A stretch of 64,000 nt of DNA from Flagellimonas meishanensis (GCF_019880545.1 NZ_JAINVW010000001.1:558001-622000); one strand, 5' to 3'. Numbered from the stretch's first letter, positions 41,484 through 50,809 are shown. Notes: a model not told the origin generated them from the sequence alone. Program-made: numbers and translations.

Positions 41484-43517
41484 TTAATTTCTTTCTTGCC
41501 AGTCATCAGAGATTTTTTTCCAATCAACTTCCCGAATAACCTTTTCGCCCTTTAAGTCCTTTCGAGTCCAAACATCCCAAAAATCTGGGTCATCTGATTG
41601 AGGTCGATTCTTAAATGGTAGGTCACGAACTTTCATTAATATTGGTAATTCAGAAGCCCATCCCAATAAAACAGCTTTTTGGGATGGCAATGAGGGTAAC
41701 TCTCGCAAAAGTCCTCTAAAATTATCCGGGAGTAACCTCCCAACTAATTCTTGATCTCGATCATTACTTATCCTGTGAAGAATGTAGCTATTACACTGGG
41801 AAAGCACAGTGGGTGACAATTCTGAAGGTCTTTGAGAAGAAAGAACTAAACCAAGACCGAACTTCCTTCCCTCACGTGCAATCTTTTCAAAAGCTTTTGT
41901 ACATATTGAAGAAGTATTTCCATCTGTATTATCATTGTAACGAGTTATGAATGAATGTGCCTCTTCCATAACCAAAACGGACGGTAAAACTTTTTTATTC
42001 AGTTTTCTATATCTCTGTAGAGCCTCAAAAACAATTCTTGAAATAACAGATGTTGTTACGTGGACGATTTCAGCGGGTACTAAGGAAAGATCAATAATGG
42101 TTATAGACTTCGTTACTGCATTTCCGAGGTAGCGATCTAACCATTTATCAAGTTCTTTCTCTGTTTCGTCACCAATAATTGAATCCATTCGTGAATCCCC
42201 TAAAAGTGTTCGGATTCTCGCTATTAAGAATTCTAGATATTGTTCATTACCGGTTTCTTGAGCTAACGCTTCTAAGTAGCTCAAAAATACATCCCCTTCA
42301 AATGGAATCGGCAAGTCTTCATTTTTGGGATAAAGCTCGTTTTCTCCTCCTCCTAGGTTTGTATAACTATGCCGCATTTCCACAATTAAATCGTCTATTT
42401 CTACGATTGTATATTCCGAATAATTAATCCAACCATTCTGTTGCTCATCTCGGTGTTCATCAATCAAACCCCTTATCCTTTCAATTAAAGGATTCAATAA
42501 CTGATCATTCTCCAAGACGAAGGACTCTAAGGAGTTCAGCCAAATAATGAGTCTTTCGGTAAAATTCTTATTATGAGGAAATCCTTGAAAAGGTTCCCCT
42601 CTATTCTCACTAGCAACAGTTGCTTGCAATATTATCCCAACAAATTTTTTAGCCTTTAAATTGGGGTCGACATGAAATTCCAATTCCTCATTCCTCATTG
42701 CTCTTAATGCTCGTTTCAAAAGAGGTAATTGAGCGCCAGGTTTAGCTTGGGTAAATGCCCTCCATTCTTCACTGTTCCAAAGCCAAAGAGGAACTTCTAG
42801 ACAATTTTCGTCTTTTCCACCAACTTTTAGAATCTTTGCCTTATTTCCAAAAACCTTTGCATATTCTCCATTAGGATCAAGAATAATGAATCGTGAATTT
42901 GCATTGTCTCCTTGCTCAGTTGCTTCAAGAGACCATTGAATTATCCCAGCTACTGTACAGGACTTTCCGCTACCAGTATTTCCAAGCACAGCCAAGTGCC
43001 TGCCAAATAGGCGATCAGGGTCAATTCTAACTTCAGCATTTGCAGTTAAAGGACTATTACCAATATAAACACGTCTGTTTGACCCTGATTCAACAATAGA
43101 CTTAAGTTGTAAGTCTGTTGGAATTAGAACTGGTGACCCAATGCTTGGAAAAGAATGAACCCCTCTTTGAAATTTAAACTCTTCTTGGGCATTTATTTTG
43201 AGTATTCCTAAAGGTGCAACCTTCATCTTGCGCATAGGAAAAGGCAGGTCTATTAAGCCATAGTCTTGATAGCCTTTACGTTTAGGAAAAGAAGATCGCT
43301 CAATATTAATCCATTCCACTTGACATACTATATGACCTCCTTCATTTGGAATAAGAACGTAACTGTTGATACGTGGAAACTCTCTTGGCACACCTGCATT
43401 AGCAGCAATTCCGTCAGGGGCTTCTAAATCAAGTTGGACCTTAATATCATCTGGGGCTATGAATTCAACAACTCCAATTCTAAGGTCTGCGTGATTTTCT
43501 ATTGGTGACCTACCCAT
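41484..43517 (-). CDS. HerA-like hexameric ATPase/helicase of a SIR2-HerA system
   Basis: From ATG 43517 (MGRSPIENHADLRIGVV) the protein has 677 residues. This start lies within the SIR2 stop region (8-bp overlap) and is preferred to 43556. The order is an N-terminal HAS-barrel-like domain (~1-130), then Walker A GNTGSGKS (about 179-186), an inserted helical region, Walker B VLVMEEAHSF and the downstream SSQRPSELSP sensor region typical of FtsK/HerA ATPases. HerA proteins translocate or unwind DNA as hexamers. Overlap with the SIR2 gene implies translational coupling and a shared complex. Confidence 0.92.
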   Translation of the reverse strand: MGRSPIENHADLRIGVVEFIAPDDIKVQLDLEAPDGIAANAGVPREFPRINSYVLIPNEGGHIVCQVEWINIERSSFPKRKGYQDYGLIDLPFPMRKMKVAPLGILKINAQEEFKFQRGVHSFPSIGSPVLIPTDLQLKSIVESGSNRRVYIGNSPLTANAEVRIDPDRLFGRHLAVLGNTGSGKSCTVAGIIQWSLEATEQGDNANSRFIILDPNGEYAKVFGNKAKILKVGGKDENCLEVPLWLWNSEEWRAFTQAKPGAQLPLLKRALRAMRNEELEFHVDPNLKAKKFVGIILQATVASENRGEPFQGFPHNKNFTERLIIWLNSLESFVLENDQLLNPLIERIRGLIDEHRDEQQNGWINYSEYTIVEIDDLIVEMRHSYTNLGGGENELYPKNEDLPIPFEGDVFLSYLEALAQETGNEQYLEFLIARIRTLLGDSRMDSIIGDETEKELDKWLDRYLGNAVTKSITIIDLSLVPAEIVHVTTSVISRIVFEALQRYRKLNKKVLPSVLVMEEAHSFITRYNDNTDGNTSSICTKAFEKIAREGRKFGLGLVLSSQRPSELSPTVLSQCNSYILHRISNDRDQELVGRLLPDNFRGLLRELPSLPSQKAVLLGWASELPILMKVRDLPFKNRPQSDDPDFWDVWTRKDLKGEKVIREVDWKKISDDWQERN

Positions 43518-44832
43518 GATTTTCTTGTTTTTCCTGTTCTGAACTTTTGTCCTCATTAGATTTGACGGTTACCCCTCTAGCCTTTAACAGATCAGCCATT
43601 TTATAGGTTGTTCGGTCAATGGCTGGTTTTGGGAGATAATGGTCAACCAATGTTTTTAAGTCGCCGAAATGGCTTCCTATTAATAATGAAATCTGAACAG
43701 GTCGTTTAGCCTTGGCATAGAAACGTTTTATTCTATCTCCAACATCATCAAATGCAATGATAACCAAGTGGGTTGACGGTATAGTTAACATATCATTCAA
43801 TACACGGTTAATATGATCATCTCCAAAACTATATCCGTAAGAAACAACAGTCGAGTTGGGTCTTATTACTGCGCTGGCAAAATCTCGAAATAATTCAACA
43901 TATGGATATTCCGCTGTCTCTCTATCCTTTGAAGAGTTCGGGTAAATCATTAAGCTACCTTCTTGGATATTGTAAGTGCTTATTTCTTTTGCTCCATATG
44001 GCAACGCAAATCTTTGAACGATTCCATCGTTTTCAACCCAATCTAAAGACCCGTGGAGTTTTGTGAAATTTACCACTCCTTCCAAATACCTTGGCTCTCC
44101 GCGTATTCCTGGTGGATTATAATGTATGTCAATATTCAGGCGAGAAGACCTAAATATTGGAGATATGCTCCCAACAAATCTATCAATCAAGTGTAGACCA
44201 GCCAATTCTGCACCAAACTCAAGAATCCTGTCATAATTGATAGTAAACAAGTTCAATCTTTCTCTTGTAGCAATTCTACTAGCAAAACTCAACATAAAAT
44301 TCATTAAATATTCCGCTGCTGCTTCATTGGTTGAACTTACAATGTTTCCCTCAGCTGCTAGTACATTATTGGCAAAACCAACAATGCCACTTTTAAGCTC
44401 TTTTTTTAAAGTCTCAACTTCCTCTACTAAATCGTAAAGTTCATCTTCTTCCTCTACATCACACAGATAAATTTCAAGCCCCTTTACTAATTCATTAACA
44501 GTACGTATTTGGTCTTCTATATTAGGTTGCTCTCCCCTTCCTGCTTTTTCGGCTGCCTCTTTAGATTTGATTTTAATTTCATCTTGAAATACAGATAATT
44601 CAATAGTACTCATTCCAGCCCCGGTTGATCCTGTTGCAAGGGAATGTACTGCTGAGGATATTCCAGCCCCGGTAAATAATGACAAGTGTTCACTTTGACA
44701 AAGCGCCGTAAGCCAAGGTTCAACTTCTTCTCTTAGTTTTAAAGCATCTGGCTCTTCTATAGTTGTAGGAACTTTGTAGTCCCTGAGCTTTATAATATGT
44801 TTACCTTGCCAATTCCCAGTAGATTCAGCCAT
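43510..44832 (-). CDS. SIR2-like protein (predicted NADase) of a SIR2-HerA defence system
   Basis: This 440-residue protein has SIR2 landmarks: LFTGAGISS (52-60, NAD-binding GAGxS), TINYDRILE (197-205), the catalytic-type His260 in TKLHGSLDW, and SYGYSFGDDHIN (331-342). An insertion after residue 65 is Glu/Lys-rich and helical. SIR2 proteins paired with HerA (the Nezha type) act in antiphage defence by NAD depletion and abortive infection. It begins 11 bp after the recombinase stop and overlaps HerA by 8 bp, so all three are probably one transcript. Confidence 0.92.
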   Translation of the reverse strand: MAESTGNWQGKHIIKLRDYKVPTTIEEPDALKLREEVEPWLTALCQSEHLSLFTGAGISSAVHSLATGSTGAGMSTIELSVFQDEIKIKSKEAAEKAGRGEQPNIEDQIRTVNELVKGLEIYLCDVEEEDELYDLVEEVETLKKELKSGIVGFANNVLAAEGNIVSSTNEAAAEYLMNFMLSFASRIATRERLNLFTINYDRILEFGAELAGLHLIDRFVGSISPIFRSSRLNIDIHYNPPGIRGEPRYLEGVVNFTKLHGSLDWVENDGIVQRFALPYGAKEISTYNIQEGSLMIYPNSSKDRETAEYPYVELFRDFASAVIRPNSTVVSYGYSFGDDHINRVLNDMLTIPSTHLVIIAFDDVGDRIKRFYAKAKRPVQISLLIGSHFGDLKTLVDHYLPKPAIDRTTYKMADLLKARGVTVKSNEDKSSEQEKQENHG

Positions 44833-44843
44833 TTTTCATAATA

Positions 44844-45452
44844 TTATTTAGTATAAGGTCTAAGACTATCAGACAAACCCCTGAATCTTAGATATTTGTA
44901 ATAAGTTGCTCTTGAAATATCCAATCGCTCACATATTTCAGAAACGGTCAATTTTCCTTCTTTGAAATACTCTTCACAAATTACAGCTTTTTGTTTATTT
45001 TTCTTACTGATTCCTTTTGGTGCGCCAAGAATTTTCCCACGTCTTCTTGCTGATTCCAGACCAGCTTTTGTTCTTTCAATAATGATGTCTCGTTCTAGTT
45101 GGGCCAAAGCTGCAAAGATGTTGATAATAAATTCTGAATGTGAAGACTTTTCTGTTGTATCAATAAAGGGTTCAGTTATACTTTTGAACCTCACCCTCTT
45201 TTCCTCCAGTTCTGTCATCAACTTGGTAAAATGAATCAGGCTCCTGGCCAATCGGTCCAGTTTCCAAACTATGATTGTATCACCCTCTCGGACATAGTGC
45301 AACAACTTCTTGAGGCTCTTTCGTTCCTCTTTGGTGCTCGAGACCTTATCGGTAAAAATGTTCTTTTGGGGAATCCCCTCCTTGAGGAGTGCATCCAATT
45401 GCAGGTCCAGATTCTGCTCCTGGGTGCTTACCCTAGCATATCCAAAAATCAT
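44844..45452 (-). CDS. Serine recombinase (resolvase/invertase family)
   Basis: This 202-residue protein has an N-terminal catalytic domain with YARVSTQEQNLDLQLDAL (nucleophilic Ser9), VWKLDRLARSLIHF (the conserved LDRLxRS block) and AALAQLERDIIIERTKAGLESARRRG. The C-terminal HTH (LTVSEICERLDISRATYYKYL, about 166-186) completes the resolvase/Pin layout. It is first in the run of defence genes, 11 bp ahead of the SIR2 gene. A 31-bp dyad lies 31 bp upstream. It may move, invert or merely regulate the island. Confidence 0.94.
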   Translation of the reverse strand: MIFGYARVSTQEQNLDLQLDALLKEGIPQKNIFTDKVSSTKEERKSLKKLLHYVREGDTIIVWKLDRLARSLIHFTKLMTELEEKRVRFKSITEPFIDTTEKSSHSEFIINIFAALAQLERDIIIERTKAGLESARRRGKILGAPKGISKKNKQKAVICEEYFKEGKLTVSEICERLDISRATYYKYLRFRGLSDSLRPYTK

Positions 45453-45483
45453 ATAGGTTAAGTTTAAATAAAGGTAAAAATGT

Positions 45484-45514
45484 AGACTATTTATTTAGTA
45501 CGGACAAATAGACT
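45484..45514. promoter_or_regulatory. Candidate res site or operator of the serine recombinase
   Basis: AGACTATTT and AAATAGACT are near-perfect inverted arms (8 of 9) around a 13-bp centre, giving a 31-bp dyad. Size and position just upstream of the recombinase fit a resolvase subsite that also acts as operator. It lies between the recombinase and the divergent CHAT gene. Confidence 0.4.
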
Positions 45515-45609
45515 TTATGGAAATAGAGAACCCATAATCTGGGAAAAGTTCAGTAAAACGGTGGATTTTGTGTAAGACATATATTGTCGTACCTTAACTT
45601 TTCCACGCA

Positions 45610-48600
45610 GTGCAACAATTTGATACGTTTCATATTTTGAAAGTTCATCAAACAATTTGTTTTCATCAGGTAAAAATTTTAGGCAGAGTGCTTTTTGCCG
45701 TCCTAATCATGACACAAACAACTTTTGCACAGGACCTAGATACCATTTCAGCTCATCAATACTACCTGAAAGCCCGCAAGTATGGCGATGCTGCTGACTA
45801 TAGACAATCCATTATTTATTATCAAAAGGCACTGACAGGATATGAAAAAGCAACTTATTGGCCGGGTTATGTGAAATCATTGAACGGGTTAGGGGCGTGT
45901 CATACTTTGATATCAGCACACAGAGAGGCTCAGGAATATCTACAACTGGCACTATCTGTTGGACTGGAAAGACTGGGAGAAGTTCCAGAAATAGCAGATA
46001 CTTATCAAAATCTTGGTTTCGATTGGAGTAGACAGGGAGATTATGACAAACAGTTTGACAGTTACAAAAAGGCTTTAAAAATCCGATTGGAGACCTTGGG
46101 TGATACCCATCCCAAAATAGCCCAGACCTATAGTAGCTTATCTGTCAGTTATAAGTATCGTGGCGATTATGAAAATGCTTTGATTACTGCGAAAAAAGGA
46201 TTGGACACAAGACTCAAATCGTTAGACCCCAATGATTTTGGTCTTTCCCAAGACTATACTAATATCGGTGCCATTTACTTGAGTATAGGGGAGTTTAAAA
46301 ATGCCCAGGAATATTTTCAACAGGCATTGGACGTCATGGAAAATGCAACAGGGGAACAAAATCAATTTAAGGCAATAGGATACTCAAATCTTGGCAAATC
46401 TTTGGATGCACAAAAACAGTACGACAAGGCCATTGTTGCCTATGAAAACGCATTGGAAGTTTTGATTAAACTACTTGGTGAAAAACATGTGTATGCTGGT
46501 ATTTTTTATAATAACTTGGGAGCGGCTTGGCATAATAATGGAAATGCTGGGAAAGCCATCAGCTACCATGAAAAAGCGCTGAATATTTTCATTGATGCCC
46601 TGCCTGCCAATCATCCTTATGTGGCCACAACCTATATTAATTTGGGTAAAAGTTTTGGAGCCATTGAGGAAGAAGTAAAGGCCTTTGACTATTTCAATAG
46701 AGGGTTGGAAATTCAAAACAAGGTGCTAGGCCCAAACCATCCGGAATATGCAAGCTCTTGTCATATCATTGGGTTGTACTTCGCAAAACTGAACCAATGG
46801 GGCAACGCCCTGTCCTATTTTCAAAAAGGTTTGTCAGCTTTATCCAAGGATATCAATGAAGCTGACATTTATGCCAATCCCACCGCGCAGGAAATTACCT
46901 CAAAAAATATTGCTTTGGATTTGCTGGCTACAAAGGCAGAGGTTTTGTTATCCCGCTATAAAAAAGGCACGAATCAGAATATTTTGGATTTAGAGAACAG
47001 TTTTGCTACCTGTAAAACCGCTTTGGAACTGATTGACGAGTTCAAATTTGAAATTACCTCATCTATTTCAAAGCAAGAGCTTATTGAAAAATCGATTCCG
47101 ATCTACGAAAAGTCTATTGAGCTTTCCCATGAACTTTTTAAACGGAGTAAGGACAAGAAGTATTTAAAAAAGGCGTTCGAATTTTCGGAAGAAAGCAAGG
47201 CCTTTCTTCTACTGCAGGAACTTAAATATTCCGAAATCAAGAAGTACGCAGGGGTTCCTGATGGTGTTATTGAAAAAGAAAAAACACTGAATATAAAATT
47301 GGCTTTCTACCAAGGTGAACTGCATTCAGCAATTAAAAAAAGAGACTCTGCAAGGGCAAAAGCGTATAGGGACAAACTGTTACATACCAGAACAGCATAT
47401 GAGTCGATTCGGGAAGAAATTGAGCATCGATATGGCCGATATCATCAGTTAAAGTATGGTGTGGATGAATTTTCGATGGAAGATGTACAAGAAGAACTGT
47501 TGGACAAACATAGTCTGCTGTTGGAATTCTTTGTTGGGGAAAATCAATTATATCTTTTTAGCGTTACACAAGATGATTTTAACGTCTTCAACATTGAGAA
47601 AACAGCGGCCTATAAAAAATGGATAAAGGATTTCAGGGAAGGTCTGACAAACTATCGACAAGTAATGGAAGCCAGCCCAAAAACCAAAAAAGCTTTTGCG
47701 GAAGCTGCCCACGGTTTATACAGGATGCTATTAAAGAAAACATTGGATGGGGCAAAACAATCCATAAAGAAAATCATCGTGATCCCGGACGGGGAGTTGA
47801 GTTACCTGAATTTTGAAGCTATGCTATCAAGCACCCCTGCCGATACCGGTAGCTTTAACTACAAAGATTTGCACTACCTTATTAAAGATTATGCCATAGG
47901 TTATGCGTACTCGTCCAAATTCTTAAGAAATTCAATAGAAACTCCTAAATCCAATTCCAGTCAAAGAAGAAAATCAACTTTTGGAGGATATGCATCGGAT
48001 TATACCTTAGCTATGCCAACATCGCCTAGTGACAATATAGATTTGATGGGTCTACCTGGAGCGGAAAAGGAGGTTCGCGGTATTGCTGAAAAATTACGGG
48101 GTAAAGCTTTTATTGGTTCTTCTGCCACTGAAGAGGTTTTCAAGAAAACTGCAGGTGAATTTCAAATACTTCATCTTGCCATGCATGGCCTTTTGAATGA
48201 TACCGACCCGATGTTTTCCAATTTAATGTTCACCCAAAATGAGGAAAGCAATGAGGATGGTCATTTAAACGCGGTGGAAATATATAATTTGGAACTCAAT
48301 GCCGATTTGGCCGTGTTGAGCGCATGCGATAGCGGTTTCGGAAGAATAAACAAAGGAGAAGGCATGATGAGTCTTTCTCGAGCGTTTGCCTATGCAGGTT
48401 GTCCAAGTTTGGTTGCCAGTTTATGGAAAGTACCAGATGAAACCACCGTTGCACCCATGATTGATTTCTATGACAAAATCACCGCTGGCCTGCCAATTGA
48501 CGAGGCATTGCAAAAGGCCAAATTGAATTATCTCCAAAATGTGGAAATTCCGCTGTACGAGCATCCTTATTTTTGGGCAGGTTTTGTGGTCCATGGAAAT

Positions 48601-48729
48601 ACCAGACCACTAAATATTGAATCCCATAACACAACAGCCTATGCCTATGCTGTCGCAACACTATTGGCGGGGTTAATTGTGCTGATCCTGATCAGAAAAA
48701 GAAAATCCTTGGGCAACTCATCAGTCTAA
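45610..48729 (+). CDS. Exported TPR-CHAT protease with C-terminal membrane anchor
   Basis: This 1039-residue protein has a GTG start. The N-terminal signal ends TQTTFAQ; at least eight TPRs of the Kinesin-light-chain type (LGDTHPKIAQTYSSLSVSYKYRGDYENALITAKKGL) fill ~50-420. A helical linker follows, then a caspase-like CHAT domain (~740-1010) with His859 in LAMHG and Cys906 in LSACDSG, so the dyad is intact. A final hydrophobic helix (YAVATLLAGLIVLILI) and a basic tail anchor it. Topology puts TPR and CHAT outside the cytoplasm. It is convergent with the anti-sigma-like gene (9-bp overlap). Confidence 0.92.
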   Translation: MQQFDTFHILKVHQTICFHQVKILGRVLFAVLIMTQTTFAQDLDTISAHQYYLKARKYGDAADYRQSIIYYQKALTGYEKATYWPGYVKSLNGLGACHTLISAHREAQEYLQLALSVGLERLGEVPEIADTYQNLGFDWSRQGDYDKQFDSYKKALKIRLETLGDTHPKIAQTYSSLSVSYKYRGDYENALITAKKGLDTRLKSLDPNDFGLSQDYTNIGAIYLSIGEFKNAQEYFQQALDVMENATGEQNQFKAIGYSNLGKSLDAQKQYDKAIVAYENALEVLIKLLGEKHVYAGIFYNNLGAAWHNNGNAGKAISYHEKALNIFIDALPANHPYVATTYINLGKSFGAIEEEVKAFDYFNRGLEIQNKVLGPNHPEYASSCHIIGLYFAKLNQWGNALSYFQKGLSALSKDINEADIYANPTAQEITSKNIALDLLATKAEVLLSRYKKGTNQNILDLENSFATCKTALELIDEFKFEITSSISKQELIEKSIPIYEKSIELSHELFKRSKDKKYLKKAFEFSEESKAFLLLQELKYSEIKKYAGVPDGVIEKEKTLNIKLAFYQGELHSAIKKRDSARAKAYRDKLLHTRTAYESIREEIEHRYGRYHQLKYGVDEFSMEDVQEELLDKHSLLLEFFVGENQLYLFSVTQDDFNVFNIEKTAAYKKWIKDFREGLTNYRQVMEASPKTKKAFAEAAHGLYRMLLKKTLDGAKQSIKKIIVIPDGELSYLNFEAMLSSTPADTGSFNYKDLHYLIKDYAIGYAYSSKFLRNSIETPKSNSSQRRKSTFGGYASDYTLAMPTSPSDNIDLMGLPGAEKEVRGIAEKLRGKAFIGSSATEEVFKKTAGEFQILHLAMHGLLNDTDPMFSNLMFTQNEESNEDGHLNAVEIYNLELNADLAVLSACDSGFGRINKGEGMMSLSRAFAYAGCPSLVASLWKVPDETTVAPMIDFYDKITAGLPIDEALQKAKLNYLQNVEIPLYEHPYFWAGFVVHGNTRPLNIESHNTTAYAYAVATLLAGLIVLILIRKRKSLGNSSV

Positions 48730-49506
48730 TTCAGCGAGCAACTTTTGAGCCTCTTCCATTTTGTAACCGGTAATGCTTTTCAGGGTTTGTCTGCCAAGTG
48801 ATTCTTGGTTGTTCTGTAGATGGGCCAGACTTAAGTACCATAGACCCGGTTCCGTAAATGGGTTTTCGCCATCCACAACTTTCTGCAAGTGTTGTATTGC
48901 CTTATCCGGTTCAGGGTCTTTTAAATACAGATAGCAAAGACCGGTATAAAAGTGAGCCATTGAAAGTGTTTCTCCTTCGTCGATTATGGCCTCTAAGAAA
49001 GTAATGGCACCACCATAATTTTGGTTTCCGTATGCAAGGGCTACTTGGTTCCATAGCATTGAATTTTGGTCGGGCTCACCTCTGGTAATGGGTGGGTTAT
49101 CGTATGGTGCTGACAGGTGGTCTTCCAAAATGTCGGCTTTGGATTTCGTCCTATTCAATAAAAGAACAGTGGGAATTATCAAAAAAATTGCAATCGCCGC
49201 AACGCTTGAGATTCGATACCATAATGGACGTACTTTTGGGTGTTCGGTCGATGGTTCTTCCAAGGCCACATCCAAGGCCGCTAGTATTCCTTTTTTTGTT
49301 TCGTGCAAATACTTTTCAAGTTTCTCCCTGTCCTGACCATAGGTTTCATAATACCATTTAATGTTGTACACAATTTCCGAACTCTCCGGATGGTTTTTGA
49401 TGTGTTCTTCGATTTTCTTTCGAGATGTAGCATCCAAAATACCATCGACATAGTCGATAAGTACTTCCAATGCTATATGCTCTTTATTGGTTGAAAGATC
49501 ATTCAT
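48721..49506 (-). CDS. Anti-sigma-factor-like protein, one TM, periplasmic TPR tail
   Basis: This 261-residue protein has an N-terminal ~90-residue cytoplasmic helical part (LEVLIDYVDGILDATSRKKIEEHIKNHPESSEIV) resembling zinc-free anti-sigma domains, a TM helix (~99-118, VAAIAIFLIIPTVLLL), and a C-terminal TPR region (AITFLEAIIDEGETLSMAHFYTGLCYLYLKDPEPDKAIQHLQKV). It starts 9 bp after the ECF sigma gene and so probably sequesters that sigma factor. The periplasmic tail could sense or be cut by a neighbour. Confidence 0.8.
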   Translation of the reverse strand: MNDLSTNKEHIALEVLIDYVDGILDATSRKKIEEHIKNHPESSEIVYNIKWYYETYGQDREKLEKYLHETKKGILAALDVALEEPSTEHPKVRPLWYRISSVAAIAIFLIIPTVLLLNRTKSKADILEDHLSAPYDNPPITRGEPDQNSMLWNQVALAYGNQNYGGAITFLEAIIDEGETLSMAHFYTGLCYLYLKDPEPDKAIQHLQKVVDGENPFTEPGLWYLSLAHLQNNQESLGRQTLKSITGYKMEEAQKLLAELD

Positions 49507-49515
49507 AAGACCACA

Positions 49516-50061
49516 TTAACTATTTGTATAATTTTTAATTTCCAATATCAACTTTTTTCGGATGATGGATTTTTTGTTGTCCACTGTCTTTCTTTGAATC
49601 GAAAGGCGCTGCGATATTTCTTCGCTGTTATATCCATCACAATGCAGGTTCCACAATTCATACTCTGCATTTGTCAGACAGGAGCGACACATTTTGGCAA
49701 TATCCTCTGCTCCCAGTTTATTTAAAGCTTCTGGCTGCACCGCTATCCCATTGATGGCCGGTGCAGGATTCTCGACACTCTTTATTCTTTTATTTTTGGT
49801 GTTTATGTCTACCCATACATTGGATGCGACCTTGTATAGATACGCCTTGAAGTTTTTAATGCCCTTTTTATGCTTGGCCATTTTGAGCCATGCCTCTTGG
49901 GCCACCTCCCTTGCGATTTCCCTGTTCTTGGTCTTTCCCAGCAAGAACATGAGCAACGAATCATTGTACCTGCCAATAAGTTCCTTGAGCGCGGACCTAT
50001 CCCCTTTTAAATAATTGTTCCACAAAACATCGGCATCATCATTTCGAATAGATCTACCCAT
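49516..50061 (-). CDS. ECF-type RNA polymerase sigma factor
   Basis: This 181-residue protein has region 2 (~10-80: LWNNYLKGDRSALKELIGRYNDSLLMFLL, then REVAQEAWLKMAKHKKGIKNFKAYLYKVASNVWVD) and region 4 (~118-170: CRSCLTNAEYELWNLHCDGYNSEEISQRLSIQRKTVDNKKSIIRKKL), with a short linker. This is the ECF sigma-70 pattern. It is paired with the anti-sigma-like gene downstream. A nested dyad lies in the divergent promoter region between it and the exported-protein genes, which may be its regulon. Confidence 0.9.
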   Translation of the reverse strand: MGRSIRNDDADVLWNNYLKGDRSALKELIGRYNDSLLMFLLGKTKNREIAREVAQEAWLKMAKHKKGIKNFKAYLYKVASNVWVDINTKNKRIKSVENPAPAINGIAVQPEALNKLGAEDIAKMCRSCLTNAEYELWNLHCDGYNSEEISQRLSIQRKTVDNKKSIIRKKLILEIKNYTNS

Positions 50062-50103
50062 TGAGGTCGAGGTGTCGGTTTAATGACTACAAAATAGATA
50101 AAA

Positions 50104-50158
50104 TTTTCCCGATGACCTTTTTGGTCATTTAAACCTTTTTGCTTGAACGTCGGGAAAA
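50104..50158. promoter_or_regulatory. Nested dyad in the sigma-factor divergent promoter region
   Basis: TTTTCCCGA (50104-50112) and TCGGGAAAA (50150-50158) are perfect 9-bp arms. Inside, ATGACC/GGTCAT form a hairpin with a TTTTT loop (50112-50128). The element lies 42 bp upstream of the sigma start codon and 60 bp before the divergent gene at 50219. Confidence 0.45.
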
Positions 50159-50218
50159 AACAGCCCTTTTCGGAGTCTATAGGTTAGCATAGTATGCTTT
50201 AACCAAACAAATACACAA

Positions 50219-50809
50219 ATGCTAAAAAAGAAGGACACATTTTTTGGCGCAGTATCGCAGGCCTTATGTACGACTAGAGCTAATACTATCAAGTATGCTG
50301 TTTTTACACTATTGTCATTCCTAATGGTATTCTGGGGGATGGCACAGACCCAGGAAAGAAACCATTATCCCAGAGCCAAGGTCTACTTGAAAGATCATGA
50401 AGTCATTAACGCAAAGGATTTTACAATCAGGGCGACAGAGGCATCTTTTATGGATTCAAAAACCGGTGCACAGCAAAGTATGATGCTTGATGCGGTAGAC
50501 TTCATAAAAGTTCCTAAAGGAAATCATGTGCTGATAGGGACATCATTTGGCGCAGCAACCGGAGCTTTAAGTTCGCTGCTCATAGATCTGGATACCGATC
50601 CATTGGGACGTCCGCGGGAAAAGGATGCTGGTTTTTATTTGGCCATGACAGGCGGGGGAGCTGTTTTAGGGGCTTTGGTTGGGCTTCTGGTACCCAAATG
50701 GAAATCGGTATACCTGAATAAAAACTCTGCTGGGCTTCACATTCCATTACAATTCGACATTTCACCAGAAATAGGTGTTGCAACCATTAAAATCACAATG
50801 AAAATATGA
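50219..50809 (+). CDS. Hypothetical exported protein with glycine-zipper-like helices
   Basis: This 196-residue protein has a long N-region then a hydrophobic signal ending FWGMAQT. The middle has strands (AKVYLKDHEVINAKDFTIRATEASFMD). Residues ~105-165 hold two glycine/alanine-rich hydrophobic stretches (VLIGTSFGAATGALSSLLIDL and LAMTGGGAVLGALVGLLVPKW) like glycine-zipper membrane segments. The stop overlaps the next ATG by 4 bp. It is divergent from the sigma gene; family unknown. Confidence 0.75.
   Translation: MLKKKDTFFGAVSQALCTTRANTIKYAVFTLLSFLMVFWGMAQTQERNHYPRAKVYLKDHEVINAKDFTIRATEASFMDSKTGAQQSMMLDAVDFIKVPKGNHVLIGTSFGAATGALSSLLIDLDTDPLGRPREKDAGFYLAMTGGGAVLGALVGLLVPKWKSVYLNKNSAGLHIPLQFDISPEIGVATIKITMKI

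Noticed and set aside
45466..45483. AAGTTTAAATAAAGGT-like string upstream of the recombinase, similar to the reverse of the array motif
   Set aside because: The match is loose, it lies in the opposite orientation and outside the array, and AT-rich chance similarity is enough.
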